From Lachnoclostridium sp. UBA3262 (GTDB lineage Bacteria > Bacillota > Clostridia > Lachnospirales > Lachnospiraceae), in the NCBI GenBank assembly GCA_002362575.1, contig DEUM01000039.1, forward strand, positions 1 to 38,504: a stretch of 38,504 nucleotides of DNA. The letters run 5' to 3'. The notes below the pieces were generated by a model that was not told the origin of the DNA, did not search any database, and saw nothing but the letters and a program-made list of their open reading frames with translations. The translations under genes were made by a program, and so were the position numbers. Below are positions 24,286 through 31,872 of this stretch, one piece after another. Position 1 is the stretch's first letter. Each line of letters starts with the position of its first letter.

Positions 24286-24792
24286 TTACGGCATAATGCG
24301 AATCATGGAATCGCGGATTCTCATTACTCCTTCCGGCGGCTCCCCTGATTCGAATTTTAAGTGAATATCCGCAAAACCATTCTTTTCCCGTTTCGAGGCA
24401 TGGGGAACATAGCCAACGTACTCGTCCTTTGACGGTCTTCTTCTGCTCTTTACGCTGCTGGTGTCCTCATACAGCATATCCATGTCACTCTGGCTTCTGC
24501 TTTTCAGACTTACTTTTCCTGCCAGCTTAACTTTAAAATCTACTGTAATTTCTTTCAATTTCAGCGATGTAATGGGCACCATGCAGATTTTCGGAATCTC
24601 AACCTCCGTAAAAACCAACTGTCCACTTTCTCCGCGCGCAGGATATTGCATTTTTACGCACACCGGTTTATTTTCGCTGTCGAAATACTGCTCCAGTAAC
24701 CCCGTATGTTGTTGCTGTGAAAGCTGGTTTACTTTCATAAAAGAACTTTGAATCGCCTGCAATAAATCATCAAAACTTTCTGTCTTTGCCAT
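24286..24792 (-). CDS. DUF2589-like protein, first gene of the glycosyltransferase operon
   Basis: 168 aa. Shares the DUF2589 core with its neighbour: an N-terminal helical segment (FDDLLQAIQSSFMKVNQLSQQQH), then EVEIPKICMVPITSLKLKEI and VDFKVKLAGKVS, which matches the PxxxLVPIPSLxIDEVTVDF pattern. The middle is basic (SVKSRRRPSKDEY). The start at 24792 has GAGGAAG upstream; 90 nt of leader separate it from the promoter inside the inverted-repeat segment. Function unknown. Confidence 0.8.
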   Translation of the reverse strand: MAKTESFDDLLQAIQSSFMKVNQLSQQQHTGLLEQYFDSENKPVCVKMQYPARGESGQLVFTEVEIPKICMVPITSLKLKEITVDFKVKLAGKVSLKSRSQSDMDMLYEDTSSVKSRRRPSKDEYVGYVPHASKREKNGFADIHLKFESGEPPEGVMRIRDSMIRIMP

Positions 24793-24883
24793 GTCTTCCT
24801 CACTTTCCAACCTCTGCCGGTCACACACCGGGCGAACGGTTATTTTATAATTTTCGGTGTATTCACCCTGTTACTCTTTCGAT

Positions 24884-25033
24884 AATACTATATTATGTTA
24901 AGTGACCTAACTGACAAAACGAACCAATTTTCGACAATTCGAAAATTAGTATTCAAAAGCACAAAAAAATCTGTCTTAAAAAAACAGATTTTTTTGTGCT
25001 TTTCTGTTGACAAACCTGACATAATATAGTATT
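24884..25033. promoter_or_regulatory. putative invertible promoter (inverton) upstream of the DUF2589-glycosyltransferase operon
   Basis: AATACTATATTATGT (24884-24898) and ACATAATATAGTATT (25019-25033) are perfect 15-bp inverted repeats bounding 120 bp between the operon and a tyrosine recombinase gene. As assembled, the minus strand offers TTGTCA (24917-24912), 16 nt, TAATAT (24895-24890) toward the operon. On the other side TTGACA (25007-25012), 17 nt, TATTTT faces away. Flipping the segment would place TTGACA, 17 nt, TATTAT in front of the operon. A hairpin terminator sits in the middle. Confidence 0.6.
24955..25003. terminator. perfect 20-bp hairpin with A/T tracts, end of the recombinase transcript
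   Basis: AAAAGCACAAAAAAATCTGT (24955-24974) pairs perfectly with ACAGATTTTTTTGTGCTTTT (24984-25003) round a 9-nt loop. It lies 41 nt past the recombinase stop and insulates the operon promoter from recombinase transcription. Its symmetry means it works in either orientation of the segment. Confidence 0.75.
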
Positions 25034-25043
25034 TTGTCAAGTT

Positions 25044-25862
25044 TTATAAGGGAAGTTCTTTAATACGTCCCAGCTTTTCCTCCCGTGTCGTTGTCAGATA
25101 AATTCTTGTTATATCCAGCCCGGAATGTCCCAGAATGTCTGCAAGTTCCGAAATATTTCCATACTTTTCCATATAGGTCTTTGCAAATAGATGCCGAAAA
25201 CTGTGGGGATGAACTTTTTTCCTCGGAATCCCTGTATCTCCCGCCATTTTTTGCAGCATTTGCCAGACAGCGCTCCGGCTAATCGGCGTTTTTTTGTTCC
25301 CAAGAAAAATGCTGCCGGATTCAATTTTCATTTTTGCACAATATTCCTTTAGCTCCTCTGTGATATCGCTGGTCAAATAAACAGAACGGTATTTACCCTT
25401 CCCATATATTATCATGCTATCGTTCTCTAACGACTCTACCGTTATGTAGCGAAGCTCGCTGATACGGATTCCGGTTTTCCCTAAAACACGTATCAACAGA
25501 TAATATTTCTCGTTTCCCTTTTCTTTTGTATAGTCAATCAGTCTTTTGTACTCCTCAAAAGATATCACATTCTCCAGATTCCAGTTATTCTGCAGCCGCT
25601 TTGTCTTTACACAATAATCCCCACGGTTCATCCACTTCAGATAGCGGTTAATCGCAACGGTATATCCGTTCACTGTAGATATCTTATGATTTTCTCTTAT
25701 ATCTGTAACAAATTGCTGCACCTGCTTTTTTTTTGGTTTTCCGGTTCTGAAATACTGCTCCAGACACATCGCCTCTCTGTAGTACATCTCCACTGTCTGC
25801 GGGCTGAGTGATTGCGACTTCAGATATTCCCGGTACTTACGCAGCCTCCTTTTCTGTACCAT
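25044..25862 (-). CDS. tyrosine-type recombinase/integrase
   Basis: 272 aa, two-domain XerC/D-like recombinase. The SAM-like N-terminal domain (YREYLKSQSLSPQTVEMYYR) is followed by the catalytic domain: Arg in LGKTGIRISELRYI, Lys in IYGKGKYRSVYL, HxxR in HPHSFRHLFA, His in LGHSGLDIT and the nucleophile Tyr in RIYLTT. The start at 25862 has GGAAAGGAG upstream. No excisionase, phage or conjugation genes are near, so it is more likely a promoter invertase for the adjacent inverted repeats than an element integrase. Confidence 0.9.
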   Translation of the reverse strand: MVQKRRLRKYREYLKSQSLSPQTVEMYYREAMCLEQYFRTGKPKKKQVQQFVTDIRENHKISTVNGYTVAINRYLKWMNRGDYCVKTKRLQNNWNLENVISFEEYKRLIDYTKEKGNEKYYLLIRVLGKTGIRISELRYITVESLENDSMIIYGKGKYRSVYLTSDITEELKEYCAKMKIESGSIFLGNKKTPISRSAVWQMLQKMAGDTGIPRKKVHPHSFRHLFAKTYMEKYGNISELADILGHSGLDITRIYLTTTREEKLGRIKELPL

Positions 25863-26099
25863 CCTACACTCCTTTCCTGTTATTTTATCATTACAGATAA
25901 CCCTATTATTGTACCGCAAGAACTTACATACTCATAAGAAAGATTTATATTTTTCCTGTTTTTTCGACACAATTCCTGTTTGGCGAGAAATTATCACTAA
26001 AACCAAACCGGATATCTTTTTTATGCGTCATTATTTTTGTCAATACACATAATTTCTTAATTCTTTTCATATTATATAAAAAAATGCCGGAAGTCTGTT

Positions 26100-26888
26100 A
26101 TGAATATAGAAATAGAACGGGAAAAACTTATTCTGTTTACAAAGGTCGGAGCAATCGTCCTGACCTCTATCGCGCTGTTGTCTGCCAGCCTGCTTGTCTA
26201 TCCTCAGACAGCAGAAACACTGAATGGCTCTGTTATGAGCGAAAAGGAACTGCCAATATACTGTGTGCAGCAGGAAAAACCTCTTGTTTCGCTTTCCTTT
26301 GATGCCGCTTGGGGAAATCAGGACACTGCTAAAATTTTAGGAATTTTAAAGAAACACAATGTCAAAGTTACATTTTTCATGACAGGTGGGTGGATTGAAA
26401 AATATCCAGATGATGTGAAAGCCATTGCCGCCGATGGGCATGATTTGGGCAACCACAGCGAAAACCATAAACATATGTCGGAGCTTTCTGCGGAACAATG
26501 CAAGGAAGAATTGATGAAACCGCACGAAAAGGTTAAGAAACTGACCGGAAAGGATATGATTCTGTTCCGCCCTCCCTATGGAGATTATAACGATAACCTA
26601 ATCCGGACAACTCGAGAATGTAAGTATTATCCTATTCAGTGGAATGTGGACTCCCTTGACTGGAAGGACTATGACGCACCCACGATTATCCGCCGAGTAA
26701 CGGAGCACAAAAATCTCAGTAACGGCTCTATCATCCTATGCCATAACGGCGCCAAACACACCGCCGAGGCATTGGAGGAGCTGATAATAACGCTCAAAAA
26801 AAAGGGATATTCGCTCGTGCCGATTTCACAGCTTATTATAAAGGAAAATTATACGATAAACACAGAGGGACGCCAGTGTCCGGGCTGA
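26100..26888 (+). CDS. membrane-anchored polysaccharide deacetylase, PdaB-like
   Basis: 262 aa. One N-terminal membrane segment (about 13-34), then a NodB domain: SFDAAWGNQDT (Asp68; the FDAAWGN form is typical of PdaB-type sporulation deacetylases), zinc motif HSENH (119-123), FRPPYGDYN, and LDWKDYD. Such enzymes remove acetyl groups from peptidoglycan or related glycans; PdaB helps maintain spores. The ribosome site is weak (GGAAG). CATATTAT upstream at about 26068 is loosely like a sigma-E -10, which would suit a sporulation role but is weak. A terminator follows. Confidence 0.88.
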   Translation: MNIEIEREKLILFTKVGAIVLTSIALLSASLLVYPQTAETLNGSVMSEKELPIYCVQQEKPLVSLSFDAAWGNQDTAKILGILKKHNVKVTFFMTGGWIEKYPDDVKAIAADGHDLGNHSENHKHMSELSAEQCKEELMKPHEKVKKLTGKDMILFRPPYGDYNDNLIRTTRECKYYPIQWNVDSLDWKDYDAPTIIRRVTEHKNLSNGSIILCHNGAKHTAEALEELIITLKKKGYSLVPISQLIIKENYTINTEGRQCPG

Positions 26889-26925
26889 AAGGATGCGTGG
26901 TTGGGGTTTGATTTGTTTCTAAGTT

Positions 26926-26972
26926 AAAAAGGGGAAGTATCCAAGTGTCTTTCTATGAATACTTCCTTTTCT
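26926..26972 (+). terminator. terminator after the PdaB-like gene
   Basis: AAAAAGGGGAAGTAT (26926-26940) pairs with ATACTTCCTTTT (26958-26969), followed by CTCTTG; T-rich on both sides, so may also serve the converging GNAT gene. Confidence 0.7.
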
Positions 26973-27021
26973 CTTGTAAAATTAATTTTGTTTTTGGAGC
27001 ATTTCAATTTGAAGGAGCTGA

Positions 27022-27504
27022 TTACAACATCCTTTTCATATACCCGCAGGTAAACGGAAAGAAATCATATTTTTCTGTCCTAATATGCTCTGCCCCATGC
27101 GCTTCATACCATCGCCGCAATTTCACATTTTCCTCCACAATCCCAATATTCACTTGCGAGCACCCCATCTTTTCTGCCTCATAAAAAGCATGCTCTAAAA
27201 GCTGCTCTCCAATCTTCTTATGCCTGTATTCCTCTAATACACATAAATTATTCAGTTCACATTCTTTTTCCGAAAGTTCCAATAAAGAATAATATCCTAC
27301 TATCCTGTCATCCGTAAAATAAACAAACATCAATCTCTGTTCCTGTTCGAGTTGCCAAATAAGGCGCTCCTCTGTTGTCGCAAATGCGGTAAACCTTGGT
27401 GCATTTTCTATCGTAAATCCAAACTCATCTGCCACTGTCATAAAACTTTTTCTTATGACTTCCACACAGTTTGGTATCTCATTTTTCCTAATTTTTCGTA
27501 TCAT
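27022..27504 (-). CDS. GNAT family N-acetyltransferase
   Basis: 160 aa. The GNAT core is visible: NNLCVLEEYRHKKIGEQLLEH (acetyl-CoA loop, Q/RxxGxG/A variant), NIGIVEENVKLRRWYEAHGAEH, and a final aromatic strand with YDFFPFTCGYMKR. Acceptor unknown. GAGGATT precedes the ATG. It is 21 nt downstream of the toxin gene on the same strand and might be co-transcribed with it. Confidence 0.88.
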   Translation of the reverse strand: MIRKIRKNEIPNCVEVIRKSFMTVADEFGFTIENAPRFTAFATTEERLIWQLEQEQRLMFVYFTDDRIVGYYSLLELSEKECELNNLCVLEEYRHKKIGEQLLEHAFYEAEKMGCSQVNIGIVEENVKLRRWYEAHGAEHIRTEKYDFFPFTCGYMKRML

Positions 27505-27525
27505 ATGTTAATCCTCGCATAACTT

Positions 27526-27828
27526 TCACGAATCAAAAATCTTAGTAATATCTTGATACCGATTTACCACTCTATAAATTTCCACAAATTCGTTTCCCAC
27601 CTTGTAAAGGATAATATAATCATTCCAGACAACATATTTGTATTTTGTGCGAAAATGCACACGTTTAGAAAGTTCTGCTCCCATCCCCGGAAACAGCTGC
27701 ACATTTTCAAATTTTACATAAATCTCATTTATAATTTCATCTGCTTTCTCTCGATTATCTTCTGCAATAAAATTGCGTATCCCTTTTAAATCAGAAACGA
27801 CTAGAGGGTTAATCCTAAGTTTCATCAT
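27526..27828 (-). CDS. ParE/RelE-type toxin of a type II toxin-antitoxin pair
   Basis: 100 aa. ParE/RelE fold pattern: LRINPLVVSDLKGIRNFIAED, VQLFPGMGAEL, YKYVVWNDYIILYKV and a closing IYRVVNRYQDITKIF. Family toxins inhibit gyrase (ParE) or cut ribosome-bound mRNA (RelE); sequence alone does not decide, though the VNRYQDI ending is closest to ParE-like plasmid stabilisation proteins. Starts ATGATG 3 nt after the antitoxin stop with GAGGAA overlapping that stop. Confidence 0.87.
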   Translation of the reverse strand: MMKLRINPLVVSDLKGIRNFIAEDNREKADEIINEIYVKFENVQLFPGMGAELSKRVHFRTKYKYVVWNDYIILYKVGNEFVEIYRVVNRYQDITKIFDS

Positions 27829-27831
27829 AAG

Positions 27832-28080
27832 CTATTCCTCCATAGCTGCTTTGAGTTCTTCCAGACTAAGCCATCCTTCTTCATTTTTTACCGCTTCTTC
27901 TGCTTCCTGCAATTTTATCAAAAGTTTCTTCTCGGCTCGTTCCCTTTCATAGTCTTCAATATCAAGTACAACAAATCTTCCTCTGCCATTTTTGGTAAGA
28001 AAAACTGGTTCACCTACCTGACAATTTTTTAATACTTCATTGTAATTTCTTAAATCCGATACTGGTAAAATATTAGGCAT
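27832..28080 (-). CDS. Phd/YefM-type antitoxin
   Basis: 82 aa. N-terminal DNA-binding part MPNILPVSDLRNYNEVLKNC followed by EPVFLTKNGRGRFVVLDIEDYE, the hallmark of Phd/YefM antitoxins; the C-terminal acidic helix (EAVKNEEGWLSLEELKAAMEE) would bind the toxin. Standard antitoxin-first order. These proteins usually repress their own operon; no operator was pinned down, though the dyad at 28126-28163 is upstream. Confidence 0.88.
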   Translation of the reverse strand: MPNILPVSDLRNYNEVLKNCQVGEPVFLTKNGRGRFVVLDIEDYERERAEKKLLIKLQEAEEAVKNEEGWLSLEELKAAMEE

Positions 28081-28125
28081 ATAAATTCTCCCTTCTACTA
28101 CTTTTCTTATCTATTATTATACAAT

Positions 28126-28163
28126 AAATGCTGTAAAATTCAACGTAAATTTTTACAGCATTT
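28126..28163. terminator. 13-bp perfect hairpin between AraC-type gene and toxin-antitoxin operon
   Basis: AAATGCTGTAAAA (28126-28138) pairs with TTTTACAGCATTT (28151-28163). It ends the AraC-type transcript, or could be a dyad operator for the antitoxin. Confidence 0.6.
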
Positions 28164-28216
28164 CATTTTGTATACATTTTAAAATAGCATTGAAAGAGAT
28201 ACTGCCTGCTTTTTAC

Positions 28217-29104
28217 CTACTTCTTTATCGGTATCCACAGTTCACAAAACACACCATTATTACTTTCATCAAAATACACCTCATAATCGGATTCAATGCA
28301 GCTCTCATATTCACTTTGCGAAAGGAACTCTTTATAAAACATCTCCCACGCTTCTGAGATACATTCCCCACTATCGCCGATGCAGCTAAATACTACATAG
28401 GTGCATGGCTCTGTCTCCCAATACCGATATTCCTTCGTCATCAAAAAGGTGTTCTCAGCACTCGTTACCTCATTATCCAGCCGCACACCTACTCCATATT
28501 CAAAGTACGTTTCATTTTCCTTTAAGGGCGCACACAATCCATATAGTTTACCGTCCTCCTCTGAGCGCAATGCCTTCATTGGTTCTATTAAATTCCTTGC
28601 GTAACATTCACCCCAAAAATCAGAAATATCATGATTATTTTCTTCCTCAATGATTTCGGTCGGAAATGCCCGGACAATTACCAAAAATCTTTGCCTTCCT
28701 TTTTCTTCAATTCTATAGTCAAGCCTTTTGCCTCCCTCAAGAGACACCCTTATTACTAAAGGATTAAACAAAACTAACTGCGTTCCGGCGGTCTTTGCCT
28801 GCTTGGGCGACACGCCGTGAAACCGCGTAAATGCCTTTGTGAAACCATCATGTGATTCAAATCCATATTTTATGGCGATATCTATAATCTTTTTGTCTGT
28901 TGCGACGAGTTCCTGCCCTGCCATAGAAAGCCTTCGATTCCTGATATAAGTATTTAACGTCATTCCTGACATAAAGCTAAACGCCCTATGAAACTCATAG
29001 GGCGATATATTCAGTTGCTTCGCAACATCATCAAAATGTATATCATCCAATATATGTTCTTCTACATAATCTATCGCCTTTTGCAACGTCTCAATCCATT
29101 GCAC
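28217..29104 (-). CDS. AraC-family regulator with GyrI-like effector domain
   Basis: 295 aa. The N-terminal AraC/XylS double helix-turn-helix (1-105) includes LDDIHFDDVAKQLNISPYEFHRAFS and YGFESHDGFTKAFTRFHGVSP. The C-terminal half is a GyrI/SOUL-like small-molecule binding domain (YGVGVRLDNE, CTYVVFSCIGDSGECISEAW), the arrangement of Rob/SoxS-like multidrug responsive regulators. Starts with GTG preceded by GGAGG. Lies 45 nt downstream of the oxidoreductase gene. Confidence 0.92.
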   Translation of the reverse strand: MQWIETLQKAIDYVEEHILDDIHFDDVAKQLNISPYEFHRAFSFMSGMTLNTYIRNRRLSMAGQELVATDKKIIDIAIKYGFESHDGFTKAFTRFHGVSPKQAKTAGTQLVLFNPLVIRVSLEGGKRLDYRIEEKGRQRFLVIVRAFPTEIIEEENNHDISDFWGECYARNLIEPMKALRSEEDGKLYGLCAPLKENETYFEYGVGVRLDNEVTSAENTFLMTKEYRYWETEPCTYVVFSCIGDSGECISEAWEMFYKEFLSQSEYESCIESDYEVYFDESNNGVFCELWIPIKK

Positions 29105-29149
29105 CCTTATTCTGCCTCCTTCACATATATCACTGCCGTTTTCTATCAG

Positions 29150-30094
29150 CTATTTCCCCAAGCTCTGATTCATATTCAATACAGTCCGCAATGTAAGAAT
29201 TGCCTCTTTTATATCAAGGCAGGATGCCTGATTATCTTCTATACATTGCAGCACATGCCTAATAGCAGCTTCATAACAGTCTATTTGCTGTAAAGAAATT
29301 TCTTCTCTTTTATCATCGCAAAACAGCTCCAGCTTTGTATTAACAGAATTATCGGAATATCCATCCTCATAATAGCGAACCACACCACGTTCAAAAATCG
29401 CTTCATATCCGACTGCAAACGGATAAGCCTGCGGCATTGCCGAAGCACCTCTGACCAAAGCACTACAACCTTTGTATTTCAAATATGCTTCCACAATAGA
29501 TTGCTGTTCTCTCACATCTATATTACTTGCAAAAATGCTGTCCGGTTCACCAAGCAGCCGGGTAACAAAATCTATATCATGTATCATCAGATTTAGCCCG
29601 ATATGCTCACTGTCTAAATTTCCCCACCAGGGCGGAGTCTCTCTTTTTACCTGTAATTCTTTCAATTCCCCTAGTTTGTTATCTCTTACGATATGATAGA
29701 GATATTCATAAGGATATTCAAAACGCAAAAACAAGTCTACAAACACACGTTTGCCATACTGCTCTGCTGTTTTTAAAATAGCTTCCGCATCTTCCAAAGT
29801 TTCTGTCACCGGCGTTTCTATATAAACATTTTTCCCGGATTGAAGCACCTTTACCGCTATCTCTTTATGTAGATGATTGGGAAGACAAATATCAACCAGC
29901 TCAACCTGGTCGTCATTCCAAATCTCAGCCATGTCATTCGTAATCCGGGCATGAAATTTTTCCTGTAACTCTTTTAATTTTCCCTCGTTTCTTCCCCATA
30001 CAACTATTTCGTCTACTGCTTCCATCTTAGCATATAATTCTACATGATATGCTCCAAAGCCTGTTCCCAAAACTGCGACCTTCATATCGTACAC
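29150..30094 (-). CDS. Gfo/Idh/MocA family oxidoreductase
   Basis: 314 aa. Rossmann motif VAVLGTGFGAYHVE at the N-terminus, then LVDICLPNHLHKEIAVKVLQSGKNVYIETP (where the family EKP motif reads ETP, so the conserved lysine is replaced by threonine, unusual), and LNLMIHDIDFVTRLLG, the GGGxxxDxGxH-equivalent with Asp/His. NAD(P)-dependent sugar or inositol dehydrogenase superfamily; substrate unknown. GTG at 30094 or ATG at 30085 may be the start; AGGAAAGG suits the GTG better. Confidence 0.88.
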   Translation of the reverse strand: MYDMKVAVLGTGFGAYHVELYAKMEAVDEIVVWGRNEGKLKELQEKFHARITNDMAEIWNDDQVELVDICLPNHLHKEIAVKVLQSGKNVYIETPVTETLEDAEAILKTAEQYGKRVFVDLFLRFEYPYEYLYHIVRDNKLGELKELQVKRETPPWWGNLDSEHIGLNLMIHDIDFVTRLLGEPDSIFASNIDVREQQSIVEAYLKYKGCSALVRGASAMPQAYPFAVGYEAIFERGVVRYYEDGYSDNSVNTKLELFCDDKREEISLQQIDCYEAAIRHVLQCIEDNQASCLDIKEAILTLRTVLNMNQSLGK

Positions 30095-30112
30095 CAGCCT
30101 TTCCTAAATAAT

Positions 30113-30159
30113 GTGTTCTTTTAAAAATGCTCTTAGATTTTAACATTTTTTAAGAACAC
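30113..30159. other. long inverted repeat in the oxidoreductase leader
   Basis: GTGTTCTT-TT-AAAAATG (30113-30129) pairs with CATTTTT-T-AAGAACAC (30144-30159), 15 bp with one small bulge. It lies 18 nt upstream of the oxidoreductase start. No U-tract; may be a terminator for the upstream gene, an operator or an attenuator. Confidence 0.55.
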
Positions 30160-30229
30160 TTTCTCGACATGGCTTGCGCAGTTTTGTCAAGTTCAGAATA
30201 TCCATCTTCACACTCATACAACAGCAGCT

Positions 30230-30724
30230 TCAATCAAACTCTTTGTTTTGTCTCATACTTTTCATCATTTTACGAACTATCTTGCTAAAATATTTCTTCT
30301 TGCTTTTCTTGCAGGTCAACTCCATAGAAATGTGTCCTCCATTCAAAAAATAGGTGTAGCAAAATGTGATTTTCTTTCCCTTTTTACTCTCATAATATAG
30401 AGACCTCTTGCTTGCCTTAACCGCAGTCATTTTGATCCCACAATTTTTCTGATATTTCCTCATTGCTTTCCCATTTCCGTACACTACATTATATCCGCCC
30501 CACATAAGAAGTTTTGCTTTTTTTCCTGCCATAGTAATGCCGTCCCCATTTTGCGGCAAAGGTTTGCTGCGCTTAAAAAAACTTGGATATTTTATACTGT
30601 AGCCAAATCTAGCGTTCCCATAAAGATTATAGCTGGCTGCGGACGCAGTATCACATGGCATTGCAATAAGCAATACAAAAAACAGTATCACTGTCAACTT
30701 TTTTGAAATCCTTGTCATTATCAT
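30230..30724 (-). CDS. secreted protein of unknown function
   Basis: 164 aa. A clear signal peptide (MIMTRISKKLTVILFFVLLI, cleavage likely after ASA near residue 30) precedes a small basic domain: NLYGNARFGYSIKYPSFFKR, QNGDGITMAGKKAKLLMWGG and MELTCKKSKKKYFSKIVRKM. The FGYSIKYPSxF / NGDG pattern recurs in secreted Firmicutes proteins of unknown role. Start at 30724 chosen because AGGAG lies 9 nt upstream; earlier ATGs lack a site or overlap it. Confidence 0.75.
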   Translation of the reverse strand: MIMTRISKKLTVILFFVLLIAMPCDTASAASYNLYGNARFGYSIKYPSFFKRSKPLPQNGDGITMAGKKAKLLMWGGYNVVYGNGKAMRKYQKNCGIKMTAVKASKRSLYYESKKGKKITFCYTYFLNGGHISMELTCKKSKKKYFSKIVRKMMKSMRQNKEFD

Positions 30725-30933
30725 AACTATCATCTCCTTACTCTCAAATTCTATCAGGCAGCCCTTCGCTTCTAACAACCATACAATCCCATTTTCAGTA
30801 TCTGATAAAACATTTTCTCTATTGTTTTCTCTAATTCACCGACAGCCGCCTGCAACAATAATCTGCCATTCTTGACTTTCCAAAACTGGATGTGCCAATT
30901 ATAATTCCATCCTGAACCATGACTAGATTCTTT

Positions 30934-31191
30934 CTATCTGCACAAAAAATCACTAAATTCCTTCAGTTCTTTTTTCTTTTCTTCTGAAAGACAATTATAC
31001 TCAGTATTGCAGATTGCACCCTCTAAAGTATATAAATGTACCAGACAAACATTGGGATATTCCTGTTTTAACTGCAAAAACGCCTGCTTAGCGCCTATCT
31101 GGGCAAGCTTCTCTGCCGATGTAATTCCAACCGACATCAGTTTTTTTGACATTTCCTTACCTATATTCATCATTTCTGTTAATTCTGACAT
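30934..31191 (-). CDS. TfoX C-terminal domain protein
   Basis: 85 aa, a lone TfoX_C domain: MSELTEMMNIGKEMSKKLMS followed by VGITSAEKLAQIGAKQAFLQL, a helix-hairpin-helix-like fold, and LEGAICNTEYNCLSEEKKKELKEF. The N-terminal half of competence regulator TfoX is missing; stand-alone TfoX_C proteins are common in Firmicutes with unknown function. Start at 31191 follows GGGAGGGG. Its frame stays open for 53 codons after the TAG stop (see findings). 48 nt downstream of the GNAT gene. Confidence 0.87.
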   Translation of the reverse strand: MSELTEMMNIGKEMSKKLMSVGITSAEKLAQIGAKQAFLQLKQEYPNVCLVHLYTLEGAICNTEYNCLSEEKKKELKEFSDFLCR

Positions 31192-31239
31192 AATTTCCCC
31201 TCTCCCGTCTTGCAGTTTCTTTTTGTCTCTCACTACTCC

Positions 31240-31674
31240 TTATATCCACTGAATAAACGCCGTCTTATCCTCGCTGTTATAACCCGCTTTCCGATAAAAA
31301 TTCAAGGTACTTTCTCTCTTTGAGCCGGTCAGCAGCATCAATTTATAACAATTCTCTTTTAACGCTATTTCCTTGGCATAATCTAAACATGACGTCGCCA
31401 ATCCCCGACAACGGTATTTTTCATCCGTTACAACATTCTCCACAAAGGCATACGGCTGTTGATTATGCGTTAAATTCGGAATAATCACACAGACGCAGGA
31501 GGAAACAATTTTCCCATCCTCCTCTGCCACAATGATATGGTGGTCTTTATCATTCAAAATCCGTTCCCACACTGCCAGCAAATCTTCTGTTTTTTCTGGC
31601 ATAGGATTATCATGTAGCTGCATATATAATGTCATTAAGCCATTGTAGTCTTTTTCTGTAATCTCCCGAATCAT
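31240..31674 (-). CDS. GNAT family N-acetyltransferase
   Basis: 144 aa. MIREITEKDYNGLMTLYMQL, then ENVVTDEKYRCRGLATSCLDYA (acetyl-CoA binding RxxGxA) and LTGSKRESTLNFYRKAGYN. Single-domain GNAT with unknown acceptor. Start at 31674 chosen for the family-typical MIREI and AGGTGG upstream; a longer frame reaches 31740 but lacks a site. Confidence 0.9.
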   Translation of the reverse strand: MIREITEKDYNGLMTLYMQLHDNPMPEKTEDLLAVWERILNDKDHHIIVAEEDGKIVSSCVCVIIPNLTHNQQPYAFVENVVTDEKYRCRGLATSCLDYAKEIALKENCYKLMLLTGSKRESTLNFYRKAGYNSEDKTAFIQWI

Positions 31675-31872
31675 AATTCCACCACCTGACATAGATATTA
31701 TCTTCACTTCAAGTGTACCATACCTAATACAATGCCACAAGTGACTCTTTTCCCTTTTTGTATATTAAAATGGTTTAAATTTTTATATTCAAATACTTCT
31801 TTATATGATAGAATTGAAACAATCGCTAATACAAACTCAGTAAATATATTTGTTTTGATAAGAGGGTACTAT

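Noticed and set aside
24884..25033. att sites of an integrated element
   Set aside because: The 15-bp copies are inverted, not direct, only 120 bp apart, and no element genes lie between them.
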